Of a stretch of 64,000 bases of DNA, positions 1 through 12,400 are shown one piece after another. The stretch lies in the NCBI RefSeq assembly GCF_037975245.1, contig NC_092574.1, forward strand, positions 26,022,713 through 26,086,712. The letters run 5' to 3'. Position 1 is the first letter of the stretch; the number at the start of each line of letters is the position of its first letter. Under the pieces are notes generated by a model. The model was not told the DNA's origin, ran no database searches, and saw nothing but the letters and a program-made list of their open reading frames with translations. The translations under genes and the position numbers were made by a program. Origin of the DNA: Apostichopus japonicus (lineage: Eukaryota; Echinodermata; Holothuroidea; Aspidochirotida; Stichopodidae).

Positions 1-1254
1 ATCTACTGAGATGTTGAAATATTGAGATACAAGAATGTTCACATTCAACAAACTCGTCCTGTTTCAGTCACTGTGTAGAACATAAAGGAACAACAAGGTT
101 GTCACAAACTTGTGAAATACAATAGAAACATACAAAATAAAACTTTAGAAAGAAAGGTATGAAATTGTTATAGGTATTTGAAACTTTGGGAATATTTCAG
201 CCTGTGAGAGATCATTCATATATCCCTTCATTTAAGGCTAAATCGATGATGACGTTGGCACCTCAGTCCAGAACTATTAATCCATTGATTTATATGTACT
301 AGCAAATTAATCAAGAAATGTTCTGATCGTCTCTCGTCTCTGTTATTTAAAGGGATATTCTTGTGGTTGGAATCATGATTGCCTGACTAAAAAAGCAGGA
401 AAACCTTTGTAATTGTCAAAACCAGATACTGCCTCATATATGTATTATAAGTCTGGCGATGATACCAATATTTTAATATTTGGTTATATTTAGTGAATGC
501 ATCCGGCAACGACAGAGCAAATGATGTCGTCATGGCAATTGTGGGGTGACTTGCTTCTTGTATGGTTTTGCATGATTGTTTGTTCACTTCTTCACGGAGT
601 AAATCATATTTTTACAACAACAGAAAGCAACAACAACTATATAACCCTAACCTCTAACCCTAACGTACAAAGCAATTGACAGCTATAAGCAGACATTCCC
701 AATAAGTCACAGTTAAAGGATAAACCAACAAAAAGATTATATAGAAAAGTAATACTTTTAAAGAGAAAACCTCACACACATCTCCATGCATACTCCCTGT
801 AGAATCTATACATGGCTTAGCCAGTCCAAACAAGTTATATTTTATCACCCATTTTTCTCAAATTGAGATGGGGTTTTCAACTATAATGTGCAATATTTTC
901 TCCTTAATAATTGATATCCGTTGTCTGACCAGGGAACTGGTCTGACCATGGAGGTCAAAAAGACCTGTTTTACCTCCATGGTCTGACCAGGTAGTTGTTT
1001 TGACAACTCGCTTGTCTGACACCGGAATATCCCTTTTAGGTGAAGGTGATAATATGGTTAGCTTCCTCCAAACATGGATTTGTTATGGAACACTTCCAAT
1101 TAGCCAATTGGCTATACATTGAACCGTGACCTTGAAATACCATGGACACAATTCCAGAGGCTGCAACTTCATGTACAAATTTATAGCAACCGTTCACTGC
1201 AAGCTGTTGAAGATATCCCATACAACACCCTACTATGGCGGGCCATCATGAAAG
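1..1254. other. Intergenic sequence, no gene seen
   Basis: No convincing exon is visible on either strand; the open frames are short, lack family motifs and are interrupted at random spacing. It holds a short telomere-like CCCTAA-type stretch at 643-664 and a cluster of TCTGACC words around 923-1015, which includes a 10-bp inverted pair, CCATGGAGGT at 946-955 and ACCTCCATGG at 972-981. Confidence 0.6.
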
Positions 1255-1660
1255 TCTCAATTCGTGGAGAATCGACATTTAAGTGACATATACCAATTTC
1301 TTCGACTTATACCAGTTTCTAGCAGCTTAAATTGACTTGTATTACCGATATAAATTGACATATACCAGTTTAATTCGACATATCATCGATTTAAATCGAC
1401 ATATACCAACTATATGTAAAATATATCAATATATGTTAATTTAAATCGACATATACCAGTTGAAATTGATGATATGTTAAATTAAATCGGTATATGTCAT
1501 TTTAAATCGACATATCGACTTATATACCAGTTTATATCGACATATACTAATTTAAATCGATGGTATGTCAAATACATCTGTGTATGTCCTTTTAAATCGA
1601 CATCTACCATCTTAAATCGATGATATGCCGAATTAAATCGGTATATGTCGATTCCCAACG
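1255..1660. repeat. Mosaic of short direct and inverted repeats (AAATCGACATATACCA family)
   Basis: The word AAATCGACATATACC, or close variants of it, recurs about ten times over 400 bp. It appears both in direct orientation and as its reverse complement (for example AAATCGGTATATGTC near 1485 and 1636), so the whole block can fold into many alternative hairpins. Spacing is irregular, unlike a clean tandem array. It could be a decayed satellite or the inside of a non-autonomous transposon; no terminal repeats or target duplication were identified. Confidence 0.6.
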
Positions 1661-4600
1661 ATTTGAGACACATTACTGTGCCCATTTTTATGTATATTTA
1701 TATTTTTATGTTCTTTATTGTGGTTTATAACCCTATCAGTTTTTCCTTTTATTGCTGTTATTATTATTTTAGGTTTTCTTAAGTTTGGTAATTTTATATA
1801 TATCCCAGGTATATTGGTTCTTTTGTGCAGTGCTCTTGAGCATGCTTTACTGCATGATAACAGCACTTTAATATATGCTATTCATTTATATTATTATTTA
1901 TGGCTCGCCAAGTAACCGTACACCACTTCATCAGTACCAGGTGCAAAAAAAAAAAAAAATCGAGAAAGAAACAGAGAAAGTAACTGATCCTTTTCAAAAT
2001 ATTACATCACAAAAATTATATCACATTATTATGTGCTCTTCGTACTAACATGACAAATATTTGTCAAATAAATGAACACAGTTCACTTATATTCAGGCCT
2101 CCATATATATACGGTATCCAATTAAAGATATATCCCTGGTAATGAAATGACAAGGTTCTCATAATTCCAAGTTCACGATCAGGTCATCAGATGTTCATCT
2201 TGATAACTGAGGACACCTCGCGTCTATTTACGCACCACTGGACGGCTGGCTGGTGATTATGAAATTGCAAAGGTCGATCTGAGGCTAATGGTCGTTGACT
2301 GGTGGCAAACTCCTTGCGACTGATATATGCTGATAACTCTCTCGCAGATCCCAATTCTCACGTCTCGACGTGACTTGGGACACATGGTTGCGCATATTTT
2401 GAAAATGTTGTCATGTCAAGTAATTGCATGTCATTAGAAGGGCAGAAATAGATGATACTTTCAACTTCTTGACATGCAGTTAGGCTATCCTTTACTACAT
2501 CATAAAGTTAAACACAATTTAAAGGGTTTTCTTATAAGCAAAGGTACCTTTAATATAAACCCCATCAAAACACTTAGGACAAATAGAAACCAAACTAGAT
2601 TGTCATATTAGTGACATGGAACGTTTTGCTTCTCCAGAGGTGCATTTGTGTGTGGGTGTGTATAGAAGGGGGGGGGGGGGCGAGGGGTAGAAGATTCGTA
2701 GTAAATCAAGTTTGTTAGGACCGTACCAATTTTGGACGAGGGATTATATTGGAATCATTAAATCAAGCCCCACCGTGGTGCATGTATATGGTCAAGTATA
2801 CGGATGCGCCTGTGGACAGTGTACATGCGTAATGCACTGTCAACATAAACGCCTATGCGCATTGGAGATTGCCGTTTATGGGCTACCATAGAACGGTGCC
2901 GTGTACGAGTCAACCAATAAATACTTTATGACGTTTATTTTCCATGATAGGCTATATCGAGCGTAATCCGTAACTATTGATGAAGACATGTAACATTTCG
3001 TGAAGCGTACATTGTACCATGGCACCTTTATTCGAAAGGGAAAGGATCACAATGCCCGTCCAACCTGCCCCCCCCCCTATTTGTGCCAGAATGACACCAT
3101 TTGGAGCCCCAAGGTACCATATGTTCCCCTCCATTTCTTACCACGAAAATGGAAATTGACGGCAGTATTTCTTGCCTGAAAGTATTTAAGGAGGCCACTT
3201 GAACTTGTAGGGCCCTTGAACATGGGGCTACGACTCACTGGACTTTTCTACTACTCCGGCACTGTACCTCATGTCACAGACTACATAAGTACAGGGGGCG
3301 TACTAGGGGGACGTACTAGGGGGGGCGTACTAGCTATCAAAGTGGGACAGAAAGCTGGTCAGGCCAGTTTGGAAACTGCGCCAGAAAAATGTTACATGCT
3401 ACGGCTGCCCAAGTAGGACGCAGAAATGGTCACGATTTGTTCTCAGAAGTACGAGTATTTTATCTCCAAGTTTAGCTTTGTTCCTTAGATTTTCGGCCAG
3501 GCTTACTTATGTTTCGAAGGATTATGGGATAGGCTATATGAAACAAAAATGGAACATTTTAATTGTCTGAAACTAGTTTTGAGAATGCAAAGGATCAAGC
3601 TGAATGATCCAACACCTCCGTGGAGTGCATCTCTCAGAAACACCCTTTGCCGACACCGTCCCAAAGTGGCGGGAGGGGAGGGGAGGGGGTCCGAGAATTA
3701 AGCTGTAAGCTATGCATTGTTCCAATCGTGGAGGTAGCACTATTTCTTCTCTTCCCGAAGAATGTAAGTTTTTGGTACATTTTCATGAAAATAAAATCTA
3801 CCGCCGAAATACATTTCTGCAAAGTACGCATGTGGTGGAGAGCGCTTCCCAACTGAGTACTCACCAGCCACTAGTTAATCCCCACCCCCATTCCATCCCC
3901 CCTTCCCCCAACGCAGATATGAATACCGAGATATAACATGGATACATGTAATTCTATCCTCGGATGTTCACTGCATATACACGATTCACAGATGTGTCAT
4001 TCTTCTTACTTCACTGCGCATATATTGCAATTGTCATTTGTACCAATCCAATCAACTTTCGTAAATTCATATTTGACATGAATTATAGGTTCAGTTCAGT
4101 GGATTTCCATCTCTTCTTATGAAAATGGTTCATTTAAGCTGGAAAAGACAAACAGCCAACAATAGACATGCCGCGTAATATGGCTCGTAAATTAAAATCC
4201 CTGGCACAATACAGACTGCATAATGCGACGATAATCAATAGGTCAGGATCGATACATGAAACATGGCCGTGTTATGTATTTTACGCATTTTCGTGGAAAA
4301 GATTGTTCTGTTTTTGCATAATTTCCCAGCTATTCCTACATTCCGGGTATACAATATAGCTAAGAATTGCTGCCGTTTAAGTGTACTGTCCTGGTGATCC
4401 AAACACTCCATTTCCCTGTATATGGACATATCTATGTGGTATCTTGGTGCATTAAGGAGGAATGCTTTGTGAAGTTATACGGCGGTATATGCGTGTTGCA
4501 GTCAAAACACATATCATAATTATTTACCTTTACAGCACATTTTGGGGATGTACCGATGACCTTTACAGACGGTATGCAGGTACCCTGGATAAGGGGGGGG

Positions 4601-6037
4601 GTGGGGCGATGGGGTAGTGGGCGACAATGTATTAAGTTTCCGCCTGCGACGGCATCCCTCCTGTTGTCGATCGGTTTGGTATGAAAAGTATTTTAAGGTT
4701 GGCATCCTCCCCTCCTCTCCCCCATCTCCGGCCATGTCGAGGTCCTGGTGTTATACTTGCTTGTATTGATGGATATAGTGTGTAATGTCATCTTCATAGT
4801 GTATTGACACGACTATTACACTGTCTTGGTTCTTAAGACTCGCACTGACTCCCTTGAATTAACGTCTGCAAATGAATTATATATAGCGTAAACAGATTGG
4901 TATACACCGCATGACGGCAGGCTCGTACCCCTCCACTTTGCCCACCACTGTGCCCCTATATGTGATACCACCGTGTGTAGAAGTACATGCAACGAGAAGT
5001 GTGCACCTCCTAAAAATGTGCCCACCAACTAAATTCCTGACTACGGGTCTGCATGACATACTACGGGGAGAGTCCAGGTACGAATTCCGTTTAGGCTCCT
5101 TCTCCAGCCCTCTTTTCACGAGTATAAACATCAGAGGGAAGAGTCTGGTTGTGTGGGTATGAAAAGTCTGGTACTGAATATGGATCAGGGCTATAGACTA
5201 GTCCAGTTATCCGAGAAAAGGGCGGGTCCTGCTGATCGATATCGACTGCTCATATCTCTCCGGGTCAAGTACCAATCAAATTTGGTGGACAAAAACGGCA
5301 AAGCACAAAGTCATTGCTTTTTCATAATTATGATGACAAAAGTACTGTTCAAGTCTTATCGACGATTGGTCAATTTAAAGAAACATACAAAGTAGTTTCC
5401 TTCGCGGAAACCGATGGGCAAAGCACCCTCTCTGCTCTCGATATTTCAAGATCTTACTAAACCTCACATTCCAAACCGGAAATCACGAAAACTGGAGTGC
5501 ATTCTTGAGGTTACCAGGCCAGTGTTTTGTTTATACGTTCTGCACCAGCGATTAACAGGAATTGCGCCGTTTACTACACAGTCTCTAATTTGCATATAGC
5601 TGTAGATGTATGAACAGTTATATACCGCAGTAATTTATTCGTAACGCCTCCACAGTTTGACCAATCACATATACCCTCTTTGCAGTGAGTCACTTACGTT
5701 GGAGCTAAATTTAGAGATGATTGACATGAGAAAGCAAAATATGGCATATGATTGGTTGATAAAGCATACCATTCATGAAGCATCACTAGCAACACAAACA
5801 TGAAGAATACTACGTTGATCTTCAAAGCTTTGATAAATATTTCTTTACATTATGTACTAATTGCCTTTATTTTACACTTTTTGAATTTTAATATAGCCAA
5901 GTGATATATATCAGCATAATTATTGTAAACCATACAAACATAGTTGTAGAATTGCTTATTTGTTATGTTGATTGAATAAAAAATTCTCTTAAGTCCCCTT
6001 ATTGGAATTTCCCCGCACCTGCTCTATTACATACTGT
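1661..6037. other. Intergenic sequence, no gene seen
   Basis: About 4.4 kb without a recognisable exon. It contains a 13-base G run at 2668-2680, short G-rich repeats of GGGGG-CGTACTA type at 3295-3332, further G/C runs near 3070 and 4590, and otherwise unremarkable AT-rich sequence. The longest open frames (up to about 84 codons around 4877-5162) overlap one another on both strands and have no family resemblance. Confidence 0.5.
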
Positions 6038-6419
6038 CAGCTGATTAATGAGACTGAGAGCATCTTACTACAAATAATCGTTCCTATAGCTAATATAGAT
6101 CCACTAAACAGGAAATAAACTTGATATATTTTGTATTTAAGGTGTATATCTTGAGATCTGAGCATTAAATATTTGCCTAATAATTATTAAAGTAGGTTCC
6201 GGAAAGTCTCGAAGCTTTCACCTCTCATCCTGTAACAATAGTATTCATTACGTAGAACGGACTTAGTGAGCAGCTGATCGTTACAGCTGATTCCCGCCAC
6301 ACATGTTCTCGTAATTTGTGTTTTGACCACGCCGTGTTCTAGCTCATCATCACAAAACACTACAGTTATTCCACTTTCAAGCTTTCTATCGTCGGACTCC
6401 TTGAGTGTAATTTATCCCA
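6038..6419 (+). promoter_or_regulatory. Presumed TFAP4 upstream region with CAGCTG boxes
   Basis: The sequence just before the proposed AP-4 start codon holds CAGCTG at 6038-6043, 6271-6276 and 6284-6289. Another, inside the perfect palindrome ATCAGCTGAT, lies at 6791-6796 in intron 1, and one more is at 7349-7354. CAGCTG is the known recognition core of AP-4, so feedback on its own gene is plausible. No TATA box was identified, and the transcription start cannot be placed from sequence alone. Confidence 0.4.
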
Positions 6420-9400
6420 ATGGCTGTCTTTATACCTGGCATGGATCATGATATGATTCCGGTGACTCTGAACGCTTCAAATGAAGTTGTTATAACCCAA
6501 GAAAGGTAAGGAAGGTTTTACACGTCTCTTGTTGGACTCACGTTAACGTTACTAGGTCTAACTCCAGTAGGATAGTTCTTTGTTTGTGCTCGCAGCTTGC
6601 TCAACTCTTCTTCTCTCTAAGAGATATTCCCATGCTCCTATACAATACGGTAGATTTGCAATAAATTAAATGAAATAGGATGCGGAAATTTCATAAAAAT
6701 TCTTTGCTGTAAAGGAGAAAACGACATAATACTCGAATCACTTGGCCTAGGTATACCACGTGTCATGATAGTTAGCGAGCAACCCTCGATCAGCTGATTC
6801 GAATGTTGTGTTTCTCCTGGTGAGCAAATCATTGCAAATAGCCTATCTCATCAGCATTACTTACTCTTAGTAGGCGTAAAATTTCATTTTCATTCATTTA
6901 CAGCATGTTTTTAGTATGAAACGCTAAATAAATGTGGGATATGAACGATAATCTTGAAGCGTTTCTGTGTGCTTCGTCGTTTACAAGGCTGTCTATTTTG
7001 TGCATGCTGAATACGTTTCAGGCGTGGTTTGTTTACGATTGTGCACACATGGTTGTCTGGTCGTCCGATTTACCTTATTTAAGGGATGTTCGTCTGGATG
7101 AACGTATTTCTTGTAATTTGAATATGGTGGGAATGGAAATGTGTGATACATCAACGAAGTTTGTGTCATCTTCTTTCGTGCAATATTTTTAAAATAATTT
7201 TTGATCCATTTAAATCTTTACAATTCGTTGTTAGCCAGTGAAGAAAAATGCGTAGGCGGGCAATATGTAAATGAGCTAGACAGTGAAGCGGAATAGACGT
7301 CTCGATGTTATGAGTAAACGCGGGAACGTTTCGTACCGCGCCAAATATCAGCTGTTGCAAGACAAGTTTATCAAGTAACACAAAATTCAAAACATCCGGG
7401 ATGGTGGTTTCTTGTCCATGGAGATTTTGCAGAGCCATTACATTCTTGTTGGCTTGCTAGTTCATAATATGAAATGTATTTTAGACCACAGTAGTCCACT
7501 CTATGCATGATTATGAGTCCAGGCTTTACATTTTTCTGGATGTTATGGATAATTAACTTTACACAATAGAGCTGTAAAATGTGTTTCAAATCCCAATTTC
7601 ACATTTTTCTAGAAACTTTTAAATAATGTAAAAAATACAGTATTGGGAAGCTGAACAAAAAGTGCTTTTTAATTGCCATAGTCTATTAGACTAGTAGAAT
7701 TGGGATTAGTATTTCGGGAGGGGGGGGGGGTGTATGGGGGAAAGAAAATTTCTAGCCATTACCAGTCTTCTAAGCTTTTTGATTTCATCCTTTAGAAAGA
7801 CAAATGATAAGATCTAGAATGATTAGAAACATTTATCTTTGAAACAATCAGTTGTCAGACCTTTTTGTGTTTAATACCTTAGGTTGAGTAGACAAGATCT
7901 GTCCAATGTATTCGTCTGTAGCTGTGGACTCCTCCGCCCCCCCCCCCCCTCCCTGCCCCTGCAGTTATGCCCTTTGGAAACTATGGCTTACACCACAAAA
8001 AGGTGTCTGCATTTATTCCCACATCTAAGTGTCAAAGTATTTTTTGCTTTCTTTGTACTTTGTCAACCAGTGGATTATTTGGAGTCTAAAAACTTGTATT
8101 AATTTGACAGCAGTTTGTTTATCCATCCTTCAAGCCAGGAATAGCCATTGTGTCAGATTATATCCTCAATTTTGCATGAGCAATTGAAAACATTCTGATG
8201 ATTTCATCCACTCATAGGGACAGTCCCATATGATGCAATCCCAATAGTACAGTATGAAGTGCACAGAAGCATACATAGCTCTTTACTTATTTGGACTTTA
8301 TCAATGTTTTTCAGGAAGTAATCCTAGAAATGGCTGCCTTTAGTTTGTAAATTGCAAGTTCATAGATCAAAAAAAAAAAAAAATAAGAAGATGAAGAGAG
8401 ACAGCTGACATTTACAAAACAATTGTTCAATATCTCAGCATTTCCTAAGATATGACTGTATTTTTCAATTGTATCACTTCAGCTGTAGTGTAAGAAACAG
8501 TAACAGAAGAAAGAGCATCCATTAATCAAGTCAAAAGGGGTATGAAATTTGTAAGTGTTAAATGATGTCCCTAAGGCACATGCAATATTCATTATTACCT
8601 GCTGCAACTGGTCTTCAAATGCAAATTGCTACATTGTGTTGACAAATTTTGGAAGACTGTTTACAATTTACTTTAGCCAACGTTGTAAAATTTATTGCTA
8701 TTGTGGGCATTTCTATATATATACTTGAAACTGTTACATCCATATGACTTAACCAAGGCAGTACCTGCAATCGAACAGTCTGGAAACAACTGCATGATTA
8801 GAACCTCACCTTTTGGCAGCTTGCCAGGAAGTTGGCACCATGCCAACTTCACTGGGCCTATAAATATTCATATCAATACAGACAGAGTGTTCCATTATAA
8901 CAGACAGGGTTTATATGTGAGTTGATGTAAATAACATTCACAGATCAAAACAGCCCCAGTGTACAAGCTGTGTGTAAAACGTAACATACTACAGTACATA
9001 GACGGCCTGTGTACAGTGCAGTACTGAATGGCATTGCAAAGGAAGGGTTAGTGTATAGTTTAAAAGGAAAAAGAAAAACAAATTTTATCAAGGTCTCAAA
9101 ATATGGAAACTGAGTTGTTATGGTGTGAATCACAGAACAAATCATATGGTATATTACATTACTATAACATTGCCAAACCAATTCCTAGTATGTTGTTGTT
9201 GTAAACTATGCTGGGTGCTGAATGTAAATAGCATACAATGAGATTTCATCTGTTGTAGTTGGGTTGGGTTGGGTTATATGTACAGTGTAAGATACATGTA
9301 GCTAGTTTGCATACAGGTTGTATATCCAGGAAAGAAAATTGTTTGATTTGAAACAAATTACTGAATAGACTTACTAAATTATATGGAGAGAAAAAGATCT

Positions 9401-12400
9401 CAATTAGAAAAATGTTACACTTCTGAACATTTTTGACCAAAGTAATGATACATTTATTAAGGCTGTTTAGTTTAATTTTCCACATGATTATTTCCCTCCA
9501 CCCTTCCCCAAATGAAGTGTGTTTTCCTGGGGACCAGCCTTTACCATTTCCGTGTGATTTGAGTGTTTTGCACGTTCTTGCAAGTGTTTCCATGATATTG
9601 GAGACCTTCTCTGGGAGCATTCTTTGGTTCTGTACTGGAGGAGGAAACCCTGGCTATTGAAACTGAATTCAAGAGGTGTTGAAGCTTCTTATTTTTAGTT
9701 TGCCGCTGTAAGTGTTACTAGTCTAAAATAGTTTCCAATTTAGAAAGCATTCGTTGTTTGATCGAGCTTAAATGTCAATACGTCTGCACTGATGATTAGC
9801 CACTCGGTTTTAAACGCACCTGGATCTCGGAGGTCTAACAAGTATGGAATACATACATCTGGTATTTAATGGTACTGGCTGGATAAGGAAGCTTGGCAAA
9901 TGAACTAAGCACTGTACGTGTACAGTACTGTATTTGTAATTTTAATTCAAACACAAAACTCCTGGGAATAATGGCCCTTTTTTTTATAAGTTTGTAGGGA
10001 TTTTTTATTGATATATTATTTGTTTATTTATTTTTAAACTGAAACAATGTTTAGAGAGATAGAGCAGAGGAGTAAAATGATTTCCCTTGTCCCTTTTATT
10101 ATTTACACTGTCAAAAGGTTTCACTGCTATTTTTTTCTACTATTTATCTAGGACAGGTCAACAAGTATCACCCAGGCAGCTGATTTGAAATTTACCTTAC
10201 TAGCAATTAAAGTTTAAAGTGGACATTACTTGTGTTGGTCAGTGCAAGCAAATTTATGTGAAGATCTTGAACAACTGACTTGCTGGCAATGTTTATACTT
10301 TCCCCAGTCACCTCAGTGCAATTTAGATATTTACAGTAATTACATTGACAACACATAATTTTTGACATTGTGGATTAATTTGGCCCAGGCAGGTGTGGAT
10401 GAAAACAAATGTCGAAGGGACAGGAGAACCTCAATCAGCAGCCTACAGTAACTGGTGGGACTGGGAAAATTAGATTTTCTCAAAACTGAAAGCAAGCAAA
10501 TTAATGTGGCTTTGTGTGCTGAATGAGCAGTAAAGCTTAGATGATATATTCCAACTGTGGAAAGGCATTAGAACGGCTGCTGGTGTATTTGAGTTATTAT
10601 GAAGCTGCCTGAAGAAATCGGTTCAAATGTTTAGAATGTCCTTTGAGGATTCCCTGTTTTGTAGGTACAGTAGGTAATCAGCACACTTCATACTTCTGAC
10701 CCTTCTTTCCTTGTGTCAGGGATATAAAGATGATGGGTCTGCAATATTTGTACCAGGTGTCCCTAAGCCTCAAGACAGGATAAAATTGTCTCCAGGTCCA
10801 AGCGGTTCAATGCTTAATATGTTATAACAACTGCTGAGTCAGGTCTTCACAAATTCACAATGAAGACACAAACACAAAGAAACGGATATACTATTTTGTT
10901 ACCCTTTCTCACGATATACTGTTATTCTAAATGCTACAACGCTGAACCATATAAGCAATATAACTGTACCTCGCAGGCTCTGGTAACAAGTAACAACTAA
11001 CAAGGGATATATCTACAGACTGAAAGTTAAATAATCATTACTAATCTGCTATCTGTACTCAGCTGGGCCAGAAAATGTCTGTTTACTCTTTCACTTATTT
11101 ACACTTATTACACAGATTGCTCCAACTAACAACTGAAAACAAAAAACAATAAGCCCACCACTGTGTCATTCATGACACCAAGGTTACACACTTGAACAGT
11201 ATTTTAAGTCATTCAGTCTCAGACGATATTATGTTGCCTGTACTCGAGTGCATGCTCTTTCCAATAGGTTGAAATCTTGCAGGGTTAACTTGTATCATAC
11301 ATAGTACATTTACCTTAAAACATGGTGTTGTATTCTTGTTCTTGGTTATAGTAGCTGTATACTACACCTGGAATTAACATGATTATAATGTGATGCAATG
11401 AGGAACATAGCTTGATGGTACCCAAATTTCATTTGGAAAGTGGTTTTCTGATTTGAACTTAGTAGTTCTACGGGCCCTGTATACTACAGCGAGGTGACCA
11501 TACGTCCCATATTTTTGGGGACGGTCCCCTTATTTTCATGTACTATCACTAATCATTCCCATGTCAGAATAATATTAATTTCAAGGGGAAAACTTTCCAG
11601 GTTTTATAGAATGTATTGCAGAAATCTCAGATACATGGACATATGACTATTATTCTTGACACATAGCACCACATTACATTAGCTAGGCATTAAAAGTGCA
11701 TGTTAAAATTTGAGCGTGGGTGACCAGAACTTGACTTGAATAGCATATTGTGGGGTAATACTGATCATCTTTAATACCACGGGTAATTTACCTGAATTAG
11801 CTTATTTTGTTGGGTTGGGGAAGAGAGGTTTAGGGATTTCACAGGGTGAGGAAGGGGGAAGGTACAGTAGGGTGGAAATAAATTAATATCCAAAAGAAAT
11901 ATGGCTCTCTGGCTTCTAAGAACAGCTACAAGTCCAGTAAAGTGTGTCTGATGAGCCCAGCTGTTGCAGAAATTAACCTTGCCTTGGCAATTTCCAGCTA
12001 ATGGAAACCACATTACACCCACTCTCCATGAAGTCCTTTTCACACAGTCAATCCATGGATTATTGGCCAAGTTTCTTTAGCATTGTGCCAATAATACCTC
12101 TTTTCAAAGGTTGGTATTTCTGGTCAATAAGACCTACAAAAGTGCAGTGCATGAATAAATTTGTGGCATGCACTGTTGTTGTCAATGGACTAGTAGTGTA
12201 CACACTGCAAGCAAGGGGATACACCCTGCTTAAGTACAGTACAGTACTACTACAGTACTTGAGATGTTTAATTTAGCTCTGTATACAGTACAGTAGCAGA
12301 AGGTAAAAAGGGGACTTGTGACAACTCACCTGACGTGACACCATCATGAACACCCCATCATGGCCATCCATGATCCCATGGTGACAGTGTCAATGTGAGG

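Noticed and set aside
1718..1915. 65-codon hydrophobic frame resembling a small membrane protein
   Set aside because: T-rich sequence translates as hydrophobic residues by composition; no family likeness, splice support or neighbour.
9246..9620. 124-codon minus-strand frame in TFAP4 intron 1
   Set aside because: Low-complexity composition, no recognisable domain, and overlaps an opposite open frame of similar quality.
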